Positions 9,336 to 18,086 are shown, counted from the first letter of the stretch. The stretch: 64,000 nt of DNA from Plantibacter sp. VKM Ac-2880 (GCF_015351235.1 NZ_JADKSJ010000001.1:2001668-2065667); one strand, 5' to 3'. Numbers and translations: made by a program. Notes: generated from the sequence alone by a model not told the origin.

Positions 9336-10583
9336 ATGGACCAGGACGGTTACACCCTGCACGACGAAGAGCGCTGGCTCCCCGAGCACCACTCCACCCG
9401 GCGCTCCGACTTCGCCCGCGACCGGGCGCGTCTGCTGCACTCGAGCGCGCTCCGTCGTTTGGCGGCGAAGACCCAGGTCCTCAGCCCGACCAGCGGCGTC
9501 GACTTCGCTCGGAACCGCCTGACGCACTCCCTCGAGGTCGCGCAGGTCGGCCGCGAGCTGGCGGCGAGTCTCGACCTCGCTCCGGACGTCGTCGACACGG
9601 CGTGCCTTGCGCACGACCTCGGCCATCCTCCCTTCGGCCACAACGGCGAGCGGGCGCTCAACGACTGGTCGTCGGGCATCGGCGGTTTCGAGGGCAACGC
9701 GCAGACCCTGCGCATCCTCACCCGCCTCGAGTCCAAGGTCTTCGGGCCGGACGGGGAGCCGTACGGGCTGAACCTCACCCGCGCGAGCCTCGACGCCAGC
9801 TGCAAGTACCCGTGGCCGGCGGCGCAGTCGATCCCGGACCCGGGGGGTCGCGCCAAGTTCGGGTTCTTCGACGAGGACTCGGCGGCCTTCCGCTGGTTGC
9901 GTGCCGGAGCCCCCGAGCGGGTCCGGTGCGTCGAAGCCCAGGTCATGGACCTCGCCGACGACATCGCCTACTCCGTGCACGACTTCGAGGATGCCGTCGT
10001 GGGGGAGTACATCGACCCGGCGTTCCTGAACGCGCGAGCCGGCCACGACGGTCTCATCGCCACCGCGCTCTCGTGGGCGGGAGACGACTTCACCCACGAC
10101 GACCTCGCCGCGGCCTTCGACCGGTTGCAGTCGTCGCACACGTGGATCACGGCGTGGGACGGCTCCAGGCGGGATCTGGGGCGCCTGAAGAACTTCACCA
10201 GCCAGATGATCGGCCGGTTCGCCGGTGCGGCGACGGCGGCGACCCGGGAGGCCTTCCCGCAGGCCAGCCTCGTGCGATTCGGCGCGGACGTGGTGGTGCC
10301 GCACGGCATCCAGGCGGAGATCGCCCTGCTCAAGGGGATCGTCGCGGCGTTCGTGATGTACAGCGACTCGCGTCAACCGCTCTACGTGCGACAGCGGGAG
10401 ATCCTCGTCGAACTCTCCGACGCGGTGTACGCGCTGGGGGAGTCGGCATTGGATGTGGGGTTCGCCGCCGACTGGCGTGCAGCCGGATCGGACGATGAGC
10501 GCCGACGCGTCGTCGTCGACCAGATCGCGAGCCTGACGGACCAGAGCGCGCTCTCCTGGCATGAGCGTCACACCGGCGCCTGA
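9336..10583 (+). CDS. dgt: Deoxyguanosinetriphosphate triphosphohydrolase-like protein
   Basis: This HD-domain dNTP triphosphohydrolase has 415 residues. The metal-binding HD pair lies at residues 93-94 in ACLAHDLGHPPFGHNGE. Upstream is the conserved RRLAAKTQV ... RNRLTHSLEV segment that supplies another metal ligand. The enzyme cleaves dNTPs to nucleosides and triphosphate and affects dNTP pools. The ATG at 9336 has a clear GGGGAGA ribosome binding site at 9323-9329; an in-frame GTG at 9300 overlaps the dusB stop but lacks one. The substrate range cannot be told from the sequence. Confidence 0.88.
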   Translation: MDQDGYTLHDEERWLPEHHSTRRSDFARDRARLLHSSALRRLAAKTQVLSPTSGVDFARNRLTHSLEVAQVGRELAASLDLAPDVVDTACLAHDLGHPPFGHNGERALNDWSSGIGGFEGNAQTLRILTRLESKVFGPDGEPYGLNLTRASLDASCKYPWPAAQSIPDPGGRAKFGFFDEDSAAFRWLRAGAPERVRCVEAQVMDLADDIAYSVHDFEDAVVGEYIDPAFLNARAGHDGLIATALSWAGDDFTHDDLAAAFDRLQSSHTWITAWDGSRRDLGRLKNFTSQMIGRFAGAATAATREAFPQASLVRFGADVVVPHGIQAEIALLKGIVAAFVMYSDSRQPLYVRQREILVELSDAVYALGESALDVGFAADWRAAGSDDERRRVVVDQIASLTDQSALSWHERHTGA

Positions 10584-10659
10584 CCCCGCTCCCCAAGGGG
10601 CCGCGCGACGGCCTCCGTCAGGAGCAGGCCGTCAGGGAGGGACGAGAGACGCACGAGAC

Positions 10660-10671
10660 TAGGATCGAAGC
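10660..10671 (+). promoter_or_regulatory. Putative leaderless promoter of dnaG
   Basis: TAGGAT at 10660-10665 is followed by CGAAGC and then the ATG at 10672. The layout is identical to that before the ABC ATPase at 2253. Confidence 0.5.
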
Positions 10672-12534
10672 ATGGCCGGACGGATTCGACAGAGCGATGT
10701 TGAAGAGGTCAAAGCCCGCACGAACATCGGCGATGTCGTCGGTGACTACGTCTCCCTGAAGTCCGCCGGTGTCGGCTCGCTGAAGGGACTCTGCCCCTTC
10801 CACGACGAGCGCAGCCCGAGCTTCCACGTGCGCCCGACGGTCGGCCTGTACCACTGCTTCGGCTGCGGTGAGAGCGGCGACGTCTACAGCTTCCTGCAGA
10901 AGATGGACCACGTGACGTTCGCCGAGTCGGTGGAGCGGCTCGCGCAACGGATCGGCTACCCACTCAGCTACGAGGAGGGCGGCGGCAAGGTCGACCACGG
11001 CAACCGTGCCAGGCTGTTCGCGGCCAACCAGGCGGCGGCCGAGTTCTTCCAGCAACAGCTCCACGACGGCGACGCGGACCTCGGGCGCCGGTTCCTCGGT
11101 GAACGCGGGTTCGACGCGGCGGCGGCCGACCACTTCGGCATCGGTTTCGCTCCCGCAGGCTGGGACCACTTGATGAAGGCCATGCGTGCGCGCGGGTTCA
11201 CCGACGAGGAGATGCTCGCGGCCGGACTCGTGTCGAGCGGCGACCGGGGCGCGTACGACCGGTTCCGCGGCCGGCTGATCTGGCCTATCCGCGACACGAC
11301 CGGCCAGGTGCTCGGGTTCGGCGCGCGACGCCTCCGCGAGGACGACAAGGGTCCGAAGTACCTGAACACCCCCGAGACCGCGATCTACCACAAGGCCCAG
11401 GTCCTGTACGGACTCGACCTCGCCAAGCGCGACATCTCCCGGGGCAAGCGCGTGGTCGTCGTCGAGGGCTACACCGATGTGATGGCGTGTCACCTGGCCG
11501 GGGAGACGACCGCCGTGGCGACCTGCGGGACCTCGTTCGGCGTCGATCACATCAAGATGATCCGGCGGGTGATGGGGGACGACTCGGCGACCGGCGAGGT
11601 CATCTTCACCTTCGATCCGGACGAGGCGGGCCAGAAGGCGGCCATCCGCGCGTTCGGCGAGGAGAAACGGTTCGCGGCCCAGACGTACGTCGCGGTGTCC
11701 GCGGACGGCCTGGACCCGTGCGACCTCCGGCTCAACCGCGGCGACGGCGCCATCCGGAAGCTCGTCGACGGTCGTGAGCCCATGTTCGAGTTCATCATCC
11801 GGCGGACGTTGGCCGGGTTCGACCTCGAGACGGTCGAAGGTCGCGTCGGTGCCCTCCGTGCGGCCGCACCGGTCGTCGCAGACATCCGCGACCCCTCGCT
11901 CCGGCCCGGGTACACGCGCGTCCTCGCGAAGCAGCTCGGCATGGAGCTCGACGAGGTGGCGCGAGCGGTGCGAGGGGCGGTCGGCAACGCCTCGTCGTCC
12001 TCGCGCGACACCAGGCAGCAGGGTCCGGGCGATCCCGCTGCAGCCCCGCCGCGTGAGCGTCAGGCATCGCTCGCCGATCTCCCGAAGGACCCGTCGACGC
12101 GTCTCGAACAGGACGCGCTCCGCGCCATCCTGCAGCTGCCCCAGCACCTCGAACGGCCCATGCTCGAGCGGGCCATGCAGAGCTCCGTCGCCAACAGTTC
12201 CCTGGTCGTGGTCCGCGATGCGATGAGCGTGAGTCTCGACCAGCTCGGCTCGAACGCGTGGCTCGAGACGGTCATCGCGCAGGTCCCTCCCGGCTTCGAC
12301 GGCTTGGTGCGCGAGCTCGGCGTGTCCCCGCTCCCGGAGACGAACGAGGAGAAACTCCCGAGCTACGTCCGGGACATCGCTCGGGCGCTGATCGACCGTG
12401 ATCTGCTCGGACAGAAGGCCGCGCTGCTCGGTTCTCTCAGACGCACCGACCCGCGCGACGAGGCCCACCGGGAGATCACCCGGCGGCTCGCGGCCGTCGA
12501 GGCGGAGCGTCGGGCGTTGCGCGCCGAAGCCTGA
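10672..12534 (+). CDS. dnaG: DNA primase DnaG
   Basis: This enzyme synthesises RNA primers at the replication fork. The protein is 620 residues. The CHC2 zinc-binding domain has Cys41, His44, Cys62 and Cys65 (CPFHDERSPSF and HCFGCGESGDV). The TOPRIM catalytic core runs from about residue 260 to 345 and includes VVVEGYTDVMA and FDPDEAG. A C-terminal helicase-binding region with low-complexity linkers follows from about residue 430. The start has a leaderless-type promoter and no ribosome binding site. No rpoD or era gene is adjacent in this window. Confidence 0.95.
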   Translation: MAGRIRQSDVEEVKARTNIGDVVGDYVSLKSAGVGSLKGLCPFHDERSPSFHVRPTVGLYHCFGCGESGDVYSFLQKMDHVTFAESVERLAQRIGYPLSYEEGGGKVDHGNRARLFAANQAAAEFFQQQLHDGDADLGRRFLGERGFDAAAADHFGIGFAPAGWDHLMKAMRARGFTDEEMLAAGLVSSGDRGAYDRFRGRLIWPIRDTTGQVLGFGARRLREDDKGPKYLNTPETAIYHKAQVLYGLDLAKRDISRGKRVVVVEGYTDVMACHLAGETTAVATCGTSFGVDHIKMIRRVMGDDSATGEVIFTFDPDEAGQKAAIRAFGEEKRFAAQTYVAVSADGLDPCDLRLNRGDGAIRKLVDGREPMFEFIIRRTLAGFDLETVEGRVGALRAAAPVVADIRDPSLRPGYTRVLAKQLGMELDEVARAVRGAVGNASSSSRDTRQQGPGDPAAAPPRERQASLADLPKDPSTRLEQDALRAILQLPQHLERPMLERAMQSSVANSSLVVVRDAMSVSLDQLGSNAWLETVIAQVPPGFDGLVRELGVSPLPETNEEKLPSYVRDIARALIDRDLLGQKAALLGSLRRTDPRDEAHREITRRLAAVEAERRALRAEA

Positions 12535-12636
12535 CCCGGCGTTCCGCCGTCGAGCGTGGCACGTGGACGCGATGGGATGGCCGGATACACTCGATGGCGA
12601 TCCGGTGGCGCCCCGTGCACCGGTAGGAGAGGTCTC

Positions 12637-13485
12637 ATGAAGCACCCAGAGCAGGACGGACCGGCTGTCCGGACGAGTGATCTGAGCGTCGACTACGCAG
12701 CCCACGGCGTCAGCCCGAGCAATCGGGCACTGGACGGTATCAGCTTCGAACTGCCCGTCGGCGGGTCCCTCGGGGTGATCGGCAGTTCGGGTTCAGGGAA
12801 GAGCACCCTGCTCTGGGTCCTCTCCGGTCGGCACCTCACCGGTGGAGACTCGCGCCCGTTCGTCTCCGGTGGTGATGCGACGACCCTCGGCCGGTCGATG
12901 CGCAAGGTCGGGCGCCGCGAGCTCACGAAGCTCACCTTCGAGGTCTCACTGCTCGAACAGGAGGCGGGCGCGCACCTGAAGCCCGAGCTCACCGTCACGG
13001 AACTCATCTCCGAGCCCGTGCTCGCGCGCGACAAGAAGTTCAGCGAGCAGGCACTCGGGGTCCGGGTGGCGACGCTCCTGGATGCCGTGCAGATGCCGCT
13101 CTCGAGCCTCGACAAGTACCCGTACGAGCTGAGCGGCGGGCAGCGCCAGCGGATCGCGATCGCTCGGGCGCTCGTGCTCGGCCCACGACTCTTCATCGCC
13201 GACGAACCCACCGCCGGCATCGACATCACGGTGCGACACACGGTGACCGAGTTGCTCAACGGCTTCCGGCAGGACGGCGGCACCGTCATCGTCGTGACGC
13301 ACGACCTCGCCATGCTGCGGGAGCTCACGGACGACGTGCTCGCGCTGCACCAGTCGCGGGTCGTGGGCTACGGACCGATCGACGCCTTGCTCGCTGATCC
13401 ACCACACGATTTCCTCGCTGCGCTCGCCCAGTCGGGCGGCACCGAGACCCAGTACGAGACTCCCGAGGCCGTCGGCATCGATTGA
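12637..13485 (+). CDS. Solitary ABC transporter ATP-binding protein, oligopeptide type
   Basis: This 282-residue ATPase resembles the Dpp/Opp ATP-binding subunits. Walker A GSSGSGKST is at 49-57, the signature ELSGGQRQR is near 165-173, and Walker B RLFIADEPTAGID follows, then the switch histidine in VVTHD. A GGAGAGG ribosome binding site precedes ATG 12637. No permease or binding protein lies on either side: dnaG is upstream and tRNA-Asn downstream. Its partners must be elsewhere, or it works without a membrane subunit. The C-terminal oligopeptide-transporter extension is short. Confidence 0.8.
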   Translation: MKHPEQDGPAVRTSDLSVDYAAHGVSPSNRALDGISFELPVGGSLGVIGSSGSGKSTLLWVLSGRHLTGGDSRPFVSGGDATTLGRSMRKVGRRELTKLTFEVSLLEQEAGAHLKPELTVTELISEPVLARDKKFSEQALGVRVATLLDAVQMPLSSLDKYPYELSGGQRQRIAIARALVLGPRLFIADEPTAGIDITVRHTVTELLNGFRQDGGTVIVVTHDLAMLRELTDDVLALHQSRVVGYGPIDALLADPPHDFLAALAQSGGTETQYETPEAVGID

Positions 13486-13497
13486 TCGCGTGTCGAT

Positions 13498-13525
13498 TTG
13501 GAGTCTACGAATCCTTTGCTACAGT
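13498..13525 (+). promoter_or_regulatory. Promoter of tRNA-Asn
   Basis: A -35-like TTGGAG at 13498-13503 and a -10-like TACAGT at 13520-13525 are separated by 16 bases, about 50 bases before the mature tRNA. The region is noticeably AT-richer than its surroundings. Confidence 0.6.
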
Positions 13526-13578
13526 AGATACGCGCTGCAACGCAGAGGCTGGGATTCCCGGCCAGTCGGAGCTCGTAT

Positions 13579-13651
13579 TCCTCGATAGCTCAATTGGCAG
13601 AGCAATCGACTGTTAATCGATAGGTTGTTGGTTCGAGTCCAACTCGAGGAG
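13579..13651 (+). tRNA. tRNA-Asn (anticodon GTT)
   Basis: The sequence folds into a 73-base cloverleaf. Acceptor arms TCCTCGA and TCGAGGA pair perfectly, the anticodon stem ATCGA/TCGAT encloses CTGTTAA with GTT at 13612-13614, and the T-arm loop is TTCGAGT. The 3' CCA is not encoded. A dedicated promoter and terminator flank it. Confidence 0.95.
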
Positions 13652-13658
13652 CTGCACT

Positions 13659-13690
13659 GCATCCCCCGGTCCGTCAGGACCGGGGGATGC
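13659..13690 (+). terminator. Terminator after tRNA-Asn
   Basis: A perfect 14-base-pair stem (GCATCCCCCGGTCC with its complement) closes a GTCA tetraloop, starting eight bases after the tRNA. Confidence 0.85.
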
Positions 13691-13740
13691 GTCGTTGTGG
13701 ACGGTTTCACGAATTCGCTCCGACGCCGTAGACTTGAGCA

Positions 13741-13772
13741 CGAGGCCCGAAGACTCCACTCTTCGGGCCTCG
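13741..13772. terminator. Hairpin between tRNA-Asn and def
   Basis: CGAGGCCCGAAG and its exact complement (12 base pairs) enclose an eight-base loop. It lies between a plus-strand tRNA unit and the minus-strand def gene that converges on it, so it probably terminates def transcription and may act in both directions. Confidence 0.7.
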
Positions 13773-13842
13773 TTGCATGCCCGGGCGGTATCGTCGGAAG
13801 CGCCGGCCCCGGGAAGAGCACGTGCTGCCGACGGAACCCCGC

Positions 13843-14409
13843 TCAGCCCTCGAGGTCGTCGCGTCCCGGGAGCCAGGTGATGCCGGGAACGCCCCAACCG
13901 GACTTCCGGATGGCCTTCGCCGCGCGCCGCGAGTGCGGGAGCTCCAGCCGGTCGACGTAGAGGATCCCGTTGAGGTGATCGAACTCGTGCTGCAGGATGC
14001 GTGCGCGCCAGCCGACGACACGCAACTCGACCGGCTCGCCTTCCAGGTCGGTGCCGATGAGCATCGCCGCCTCCGACCGCCTGAGCGGGTGGCGCTCGCC
14101 CGGAACCGAGAGGCACCCCTCCGATTCCTCCTCCTCGTCGAGGTCACCGATCGGTGGGGGACTGATCCACAGCACCGGGTTGATCGCCACGCCACGCCAG
14201 GGGAGGCCGTCGTCGTCTTCGTAGCTGTAGACGAAGAGCCGCAGTGGTACGCCGACCTGTGGAGCTGCGAGCCCCACCCCGGGTGCCAGATCCATCGTCT
14301 CGTACATGTCGGAGACCAGCTGTCGCAGCTCGTCGTCCACGGCGGCGACCGGCCGGGCGGCGGTGTGGAGAACCGGGTCGCCGGTCACGCAGATCTCGAG
14401 AATTGCCAT
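13843..14409 (-). CDS. def: Peptide deformylase
   Basis: This metalloenzyme removes the formyl group from the initiator methionine of new proteins. All three signature motifs are present in 188 residues: GVGLAAPQ at 44-51, EGCLSVPGER with metal ligand Cys99, and HEFDHLNG with ligands His141 and His145 and catalytic Glu142. AGCCTA at 14416-14421 (TAGGCT on the coding strand) stands six bases before the ATG, so it is another candidate leaderless gene. The C-terminus ends in a short charged tail. Confidence 0.95.
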   Translation of the reverse strand: MAILEICVTGDPVLHTAARPVAAVDDELRQLVSDMYETMDLAPGVGLAAPQVGVPLRLFVYSYEDDDGLPWRGVAINPVLWISPPPIGDLDEEEESEGCLSVPGERHPLRRSEAAMLIGTDLEGEPVELRVVGWRARILQHEFDHLNGILYVDRLELPHSRRAAKAIRKSGWGVPGITWLPGRDDLEG

Positions 14410-14467
14410 TGCTCGAGCCTATCCGCTGGGCTCGGCCTGCCGCGCCGGGATCGGCGGAACGACGGGG

Positions 14468-14479
14468 TAACCTCGACGC
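14468..14479 (+). promoter_or_regulatory. Putative leaderless promoter of the DMT transporter gene
   Basis: TAACCT at 14468-14473 lies six bases before the GTG start at 14480 and no ribosome binding site is present. Confidence 0.45.
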
Positions 14480-15460
14480 GTGTTCCCTTCCGCCATCGAC
14501 ATCGCCGACCTCGCGGACGACTTCACCCGCAACCCCTCCCAGTTGCTCGGCATCCCCTTCGCGCTCCTCGGAGCCGTCTTCCTCTCCCTCGGCGCGCAGC
14601 TCCAGCACCGTGGCGTCGCCAAAGTCGAGTCGTCGAGCGGCACCGACGCCACCTCCGGTCTCAACCTGGCGCAGCTCCTCGCGCTCCTCGGCCGACCCTC
14701 GTGGGTGACCGGAACCGTCATGCTCGGGCTCGCGATCGTGCTGCAGCTCGGGAGCCTGTCGCTCGCACCGATCACCCTCGTCCAACCGCTCGGGGCGGTC
14801 GCCCTCGTGATCACGGCGGTCGTCAACAGCCGCATCAGCGGGGTGCGCTTGAACCGCCGCTCCGTGGTCGCGATCGTCGCCTGCGTCGGCGGTGTCGGAC
14901 TGTTCGTCACCATCGCGGCGATCTTCACGGGCGAGCATCGGATCACGGAGTCCGAACTCATCACGATCCTCGTCATGCTCGGCGTGGTGTTGCTCGCCTT
15001 CGGCCTCGGCTTCGTGCTGTTCCGCGCCCGCTTCACCGCCATTTTCTACATCGTCGGGACCGGCGTGCTCTACGGGTTCGTCGCGACCCTCGCGAAGGTC
15101 ATCATCGGCCGCCTGCAGCAGGGCGAGTTCGACTGGCTCACGGTCCTCTGCGGGCTGGGCCTCGTCGCAGCCAGTGCGCTCGGCGGGTACTTCGTACAGA
15201 CCGCGTACTCCTCGGGTCCGCCCGACCTCGTCATCGCCGGGCTCACCGTGATCGACCCGATGATCGCCGTGGGCATCGGGATCATCGTGTTGGGGGAGGC
15301 GAGCAATGCCCCGTTCTGGGCCGGGTTCGGCTTCGTCGTGGCCGGCGCGATCGCCGTCTGGGGCGTGTTCCAGCTGGCCCGCCACCACCCGCAGGTCAGC
15401 CAGACGCCGGCCGCGGCAGCCGCGGCGAAGGCGCTCGCGACCGGCGACGCGCCAGCCTGA
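14480..15460 (+). CDS. DMT-superfamily transporter
   Basis: This 326-residue integral membrane protein has about nine to ten hydrophobic spans in the arrangement of the drug/metabolite transporter superfamily. It has the EamA/NIPA-like features of a conserved LQHRGVAKVE segment after the first helix and a proline at the centre of ITLVQPLGAVALVITAV. A hydrophilic loop of about 20 residues follows the first helix, and the C-terminus is Ala-rich and cytoplasmic. Substrate is unknown. It starts with GTG under an apparently leaderless promoter and is monocistronic. Confidence 0.75.
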   Translation: MFPSAIDIADLADDFTRNPSQLLGIPFALLGAVFLSLGAQLQHRGVAKVESSSGTDATSGLNLAQLLALLGRPSWVTGTVMLGLAIVLQLGSLSLAPITLVQPLGAVALVITAVVNSRISGVRLNRRSVVAIVACVGGVGLFVTIAAIFTGEHRITESELITILVMLGVVLLAFGLGFVLFRARFTAIFYIVGTGVLYGFVATLAKVIIGRLQQGEFDWLTVLCGLGLVAASALGGYFVQTAYSSGPPDLVIAGLTVIDPMIAVGIGIIVLGEASNAPFWAGFGFVVAGAIAVWGVFQLARHHPQVSQTPAAAAAAKALATGDAPA

Positions 15461-15582
15461 GCCCTGGAGGCGGAACAGGCTGCAGGTATGCTGGGCCATG
15501 GCGTTCCGCGCCGCAACCGGGTCGTGAGCACCGCCCGCGCCCCCGCACACCACTGGCCAAGCACAGAGGAATCACCGACACC

Positions 15583-16863
15583 TTGACTTCTCCAGACGAC
15601 CAGCACCTCGTGACGCCGTCCGACGCGACGACGCCCTCCGACACCCGGCGGCCGTTGAAGGTCGTCATCGGAGCCGACACCTTCTCGCCCGACGTCAACG
15701 GCGCGGCACGCTTCGCCGAGCGGCTCGCCGCCGGCCTCGTCCGTCGTGGGCACGACGTCCATATCGTCGCCCCCGCCGGGTCGCGCCGGTTCGGCACGTG
15801 GAAGGAGACCCACGAGGGTCAGACGATGACCGCGCACCGGCTCTTCAGCCTCCGCTGGTACCCGCACGACTGGCTGCGCTTCGCGATGCCGTGGACCTCG
15901 CGACGGAACGCCAGGAAGATCCTTGACCGGGTGAAGCCGGACGTGGTGCACCTGCAGTCGCATGTCGTCGTGGGTCGCGGCCTGTCGATCGAGGCGGAAC
16001 AGCGCGGGATCCGCATGGTGGCGACGAACCACATCATGCCCGACAACATCCTCGATTTCACCCTCATCCCCGAGCGCACCCAGGAGTGGCTCATCCGCAC
16101 ACAGTGGGCTGCGGCTCGTCGCGTGTTCGACCGGGCCTTCGCGGTGACGACGCCGACCCGCAAGGCGGCCGACTTCCTCGAACAGTTCAGCGGGCTCACC
16201 GGGGTGCACGCGATCTCCTGCGGCATCGAGGCTGGCCAGTACACGCCGTCGTTCGAACCGCGGAAGCGCAACACCATCCTGTTCGTCGGCCGCATCACGA
16301 GCGAGAAGCAGATCGACGTGCTCCTCCGCGCGCTCACGAAGATCCCGAAGGAACTCGACGCCTTCGTCGACGTCATCGGCGGCGGCGACCAGGCGAAGAA
16401 CCTCGAGCAGCTGACGCAGCAGCTCGGCCTCGGCGATCGCGTCCGCTTCCTCGGCAAGGTGTCCGACGACGACGTCAAGCGCGCCTACACCAACGCGACG
16501 GTCTTCGCGATGCCGTCCATCGCGGAGCTGCAGAGCATCGCGACGATGGAGGCCATGGCTTCGGGCCTGCCCGTCGTCGCCGCAGACGCGATGGCGCTGC
16601 CGCACCTCGTGCACGACCAGGTCAACGGTTACCTGTTCGAGCCCGGCAACGTCGACCAGCTCGCGGAGCGACTGACGACGGTGCTCCGCGCATCGAACGA
16701 GGAGTACCGCCGGATGCAGGACGCCTCGCTCGAGCTCGTCTCCGCACACGACATCGAGCGCACCCTCGACACCTTCGAGGCCCTGTACCGAGGCGAGCAG
16801 ATCGTCGATCCCACGACCGAGCGTCACACGGCCGGCGCCGAGCGTGAAGACTCGCAGGACTGA
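15583..16863 (+). CDS. Glycosyltransferase family 4, mannosyltransferase-like
   Basis: This 426-residue GT-B enzyme probably transfers a sugar to a membrane lipid or cell-wall glycan. The N-terminal Rossmann part begins VVIGADTFSPDVNGAARFAERLA. The C-terminal donor-binding part carries FVGRITSEKQIDVLLRAL and the EX7E motif region EAMASGLPVVAADAMALPHLV. The TTG at 15583 is the best start: AGAGGA lies 12 bases upstream and the domain begins within 25 residues. A GTG at 15610 is an alternative. It resembles actinobacterial phosphatidylinositol or diacylglycerol mannosyltransferases, but the acceptor is not certain. Confidence 0.8.
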   Translation: MTSPDDQHLVTPSDATTPSDTRRPLKVVIGADTFSPDVNGAARFAERLAAGLVRRGHDVHIVAPAGSRRFGTWKETHEGQTMTAHRLFSLRWYPHDWLRFAMPWTSRRNARKILDRVKPDVVHLQSHVVVGRGLSIEAEQRGIRMVATNHIMPDNILDFTLIPERTQEWLIRTQWAAARRVFDRAFAVTTPTRKAADFLEQFSGLTGVHAISCGIEAGQYTPSFEPRKRNTILFVGRITSEKQIDVLLRALTKIPKELDAFVDVIGGGDQAKNLEQLTQQLGLGDRVRFLGKVSDDDVKRAYTNATVFAMPSIAELQSIATMEAMASGLPVVAADAMALPHLVHDQVNGYLFEPGNVDQLAERLTTVLRASNEEYRRMQDASLELVSAHDIERTLDTFEALYRGEQIVDPTTERHTAGAEREDSQD

Positions 16864-16903
16864 AGCCCGTCGCCCCGGTCTCTCGGTACACTGGGTTCCG
16901 CAC

Positions 16904-16978
16904 GGGGCGGTAGCCAAGCTGGTGAAGGCATTCGGCTCATAACCGAACGATGCGTGGGTTCAAGTCCCACCCGCCCTA
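16904..16978 (+). tRNA. tRNA with CAT anticodon (Met type)
   Basis: The acceptor stem GGGGCGG pairs with CCGCCCT, the anticodon stem TTCGG/CCGAA encloses CTCATAA with CAT at 16938-16940, and the T-arm is GTGGG-TTCAAGT-CCCAC. A -10-like TACACT at 16887-16892 precedes it. The anticodon stem lacks the three G-C pairs of an initiator, so it is elongator Met, or possibly Ile2 if the C is modified to lysidine. CCA is not encoded. Confidence 0.85.
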
Positions 16979-16986
16979 CCGTGAAT

Positions 16987-17052
16987 CGGCCCCTGAGCCC
17001 TCCTCGGTGTCACGGCTTGTCGCTGGATGCCCTTCGAGAGGCTCAGGGGCCG
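16987..17052. repeat. Long inverted repeat, REP-like, between tRNA-Met and the ROK gene
   Basis: The 13-base arms CGGCCCCTGAGCC (16987-16999) and GGCTCAGGGGCCG (17040-17052) are exact complements 40 bases apart. The right part, CCCTTCGAGAGGCTCAGGGG, resembles a dispersed intergenic palindrome seen in many high-GC actinobacteria. It may also terminate transcription from both convergent sides. Confidence 0.6.
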
Positions 17053-17086
17053 GGCTGCGCAAGATCGCGCATCAGGTCCGTGCGAG

Positions 17087-17989
17087 TCAGGGCCTGAGGA
17101 CGAGGGCGGCGGCACCGATCAGCGGGCCGTCGGCGTCGAGCCCGGACCGGACGACGCGCAGCTTCCGGGCATAGTCGTGCAGCGCCGACGCGGTCGCCGA
17201 TGCCTGGACGAGGTCGAGGTAGTCGGGGGAGACGCGGGAGAACCCGCCGCCGACGGCGACGCGTTCCAGATCGAGCAGCGTCGTGATGCTGCAAAGCGCT
17301 TCGCCCACCGCCTCGGCCGAGCGGTGGATCGCCCGGACCGCGACGTCCGTTCCCGCTGCAGCGTCGGCGCCGAGCTGCTCGCCGGTCGATCCGGTCCACC
17401 CTTGGGCGCGCGCCCAAGCGACCGTCGCCGTGCCGGACGCGATGCCTTCGAGTGTCCACGGTGCGCCCGTCGCATCCGGCTCCCGCCGACGGAGCTGCAT
17501 CTGGCCGAGGTGCCCAGCGTTGCCGGAGGCACCGGCGATGAGCCGCGATCCGAGGATGATCCCACCTCCGATGCCGGTCGAGACCACGATGCCCATGCCG
17601 TTCTCGGTGCCGCGGAGGGCACCCTGCCAGTGCTCGGCCAGGGCGATGCAGGTGCCGTCGAGGCGGAGTTCCACCGCGCCGGTCGTGAATCGGCGAACGG
17701 CCTCGACCACCCGGAAGGCCGCCAGCCGCGGCAGGTTGATCGGCGAGATGGAGCCGTCGGTCGTGCCGATCGGCCCCGCGGAACCGATGCCGATCCCCGA
17801 CACGGATCCTCCGTTCGCGGCCACGCTCTGCGCTGCGGTCGCGATGATCGTCGCCTCGAGGTCCTCACGGGTGGCGAGGGGGCCCGTCGACCCACGGAAC
17901 CGGGTGCCAGGCACGATCCGTCCGTCGGTGTCGACGACCGCCGCTTCGACCTTCGTCCCGCCGATGTCGATCGCGAGGGCCTCGTGCAT
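17087..17989 (-). CDS. ROK-family sugar kinase-like protein
   Basis: This 300-residue actin-like ATPase fold protein of the ROK family usually phosphorylates glucose or related sugars. The phosphate-1 loop is AIDIGGTKVEAAVVD at the N-terminus, and the adenosine region includes VAVGGGFSRV. The family zinc site CxCGxxGCxE is missing: after GHLGQMQL the sequence reads RRREPDATGAPWTLEGIASG, with no cysteine. No DNA-binding domain is fused. ATG 17989 has a short GGAG upstream. Sugar-kinase activity is plausible, but the substrate is unknown. Confidence 0.78.
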   Translation of the reverse strand: MHEALAIDIGGTKVEAAVVDTDGRIVPGTRFRGSTGPLATREDLEATIIATAAQSVAANGGSVSGIGIGSAGPIGTTDGSISPINLPRLAAFRVVEAVRRFTTGAVELRLDGTCIALAEHWQGALRGTENGMGIVVSTGIGGGIILGSRLIAGASGNAGHLGQMQLRRREPDATGAPWTLEGIASGTATVAWARAQGWTGSTGEQLGADAAAGTDVAVRAIHRSAEAVGEALCSITTLLDLERVAVGGGFSRVSPDYLDLVQASATASALHDYARKLRVVRSGLDADGPLIGAAALVLRP

Positions 17990-18056
17990 CACCGCTCCAT
18001 CCTGGACCGGCGCGCGCCGACTCCGCTCCGGAACCAGCGTACTGGGAACGACACGC

Positions 18057-18086
18057 TTGTCATTTCTCCAGGTCTTGGGGCATAAT
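18057..18086 (+). promoter_or_regulatory. Promoter of the DUF3145 gene
   Basis: TTGTCA at 18057-18062 and CATAAT at 18081-18086 are 18 bases apart. If used, they leave a 5' untranslated region of about 110 bases before ATG 18205, unlike most genes here. Confidence 0.5.

Noticed and set aside
13777-15582. Very long open frame continuing upstream of the glycosyltransferase
   Set aside because: It runs antisense through def and out of frame through the DMT transporter gene and has low-complexity composition; only the part from 15583 is glycosyltransferase-like.
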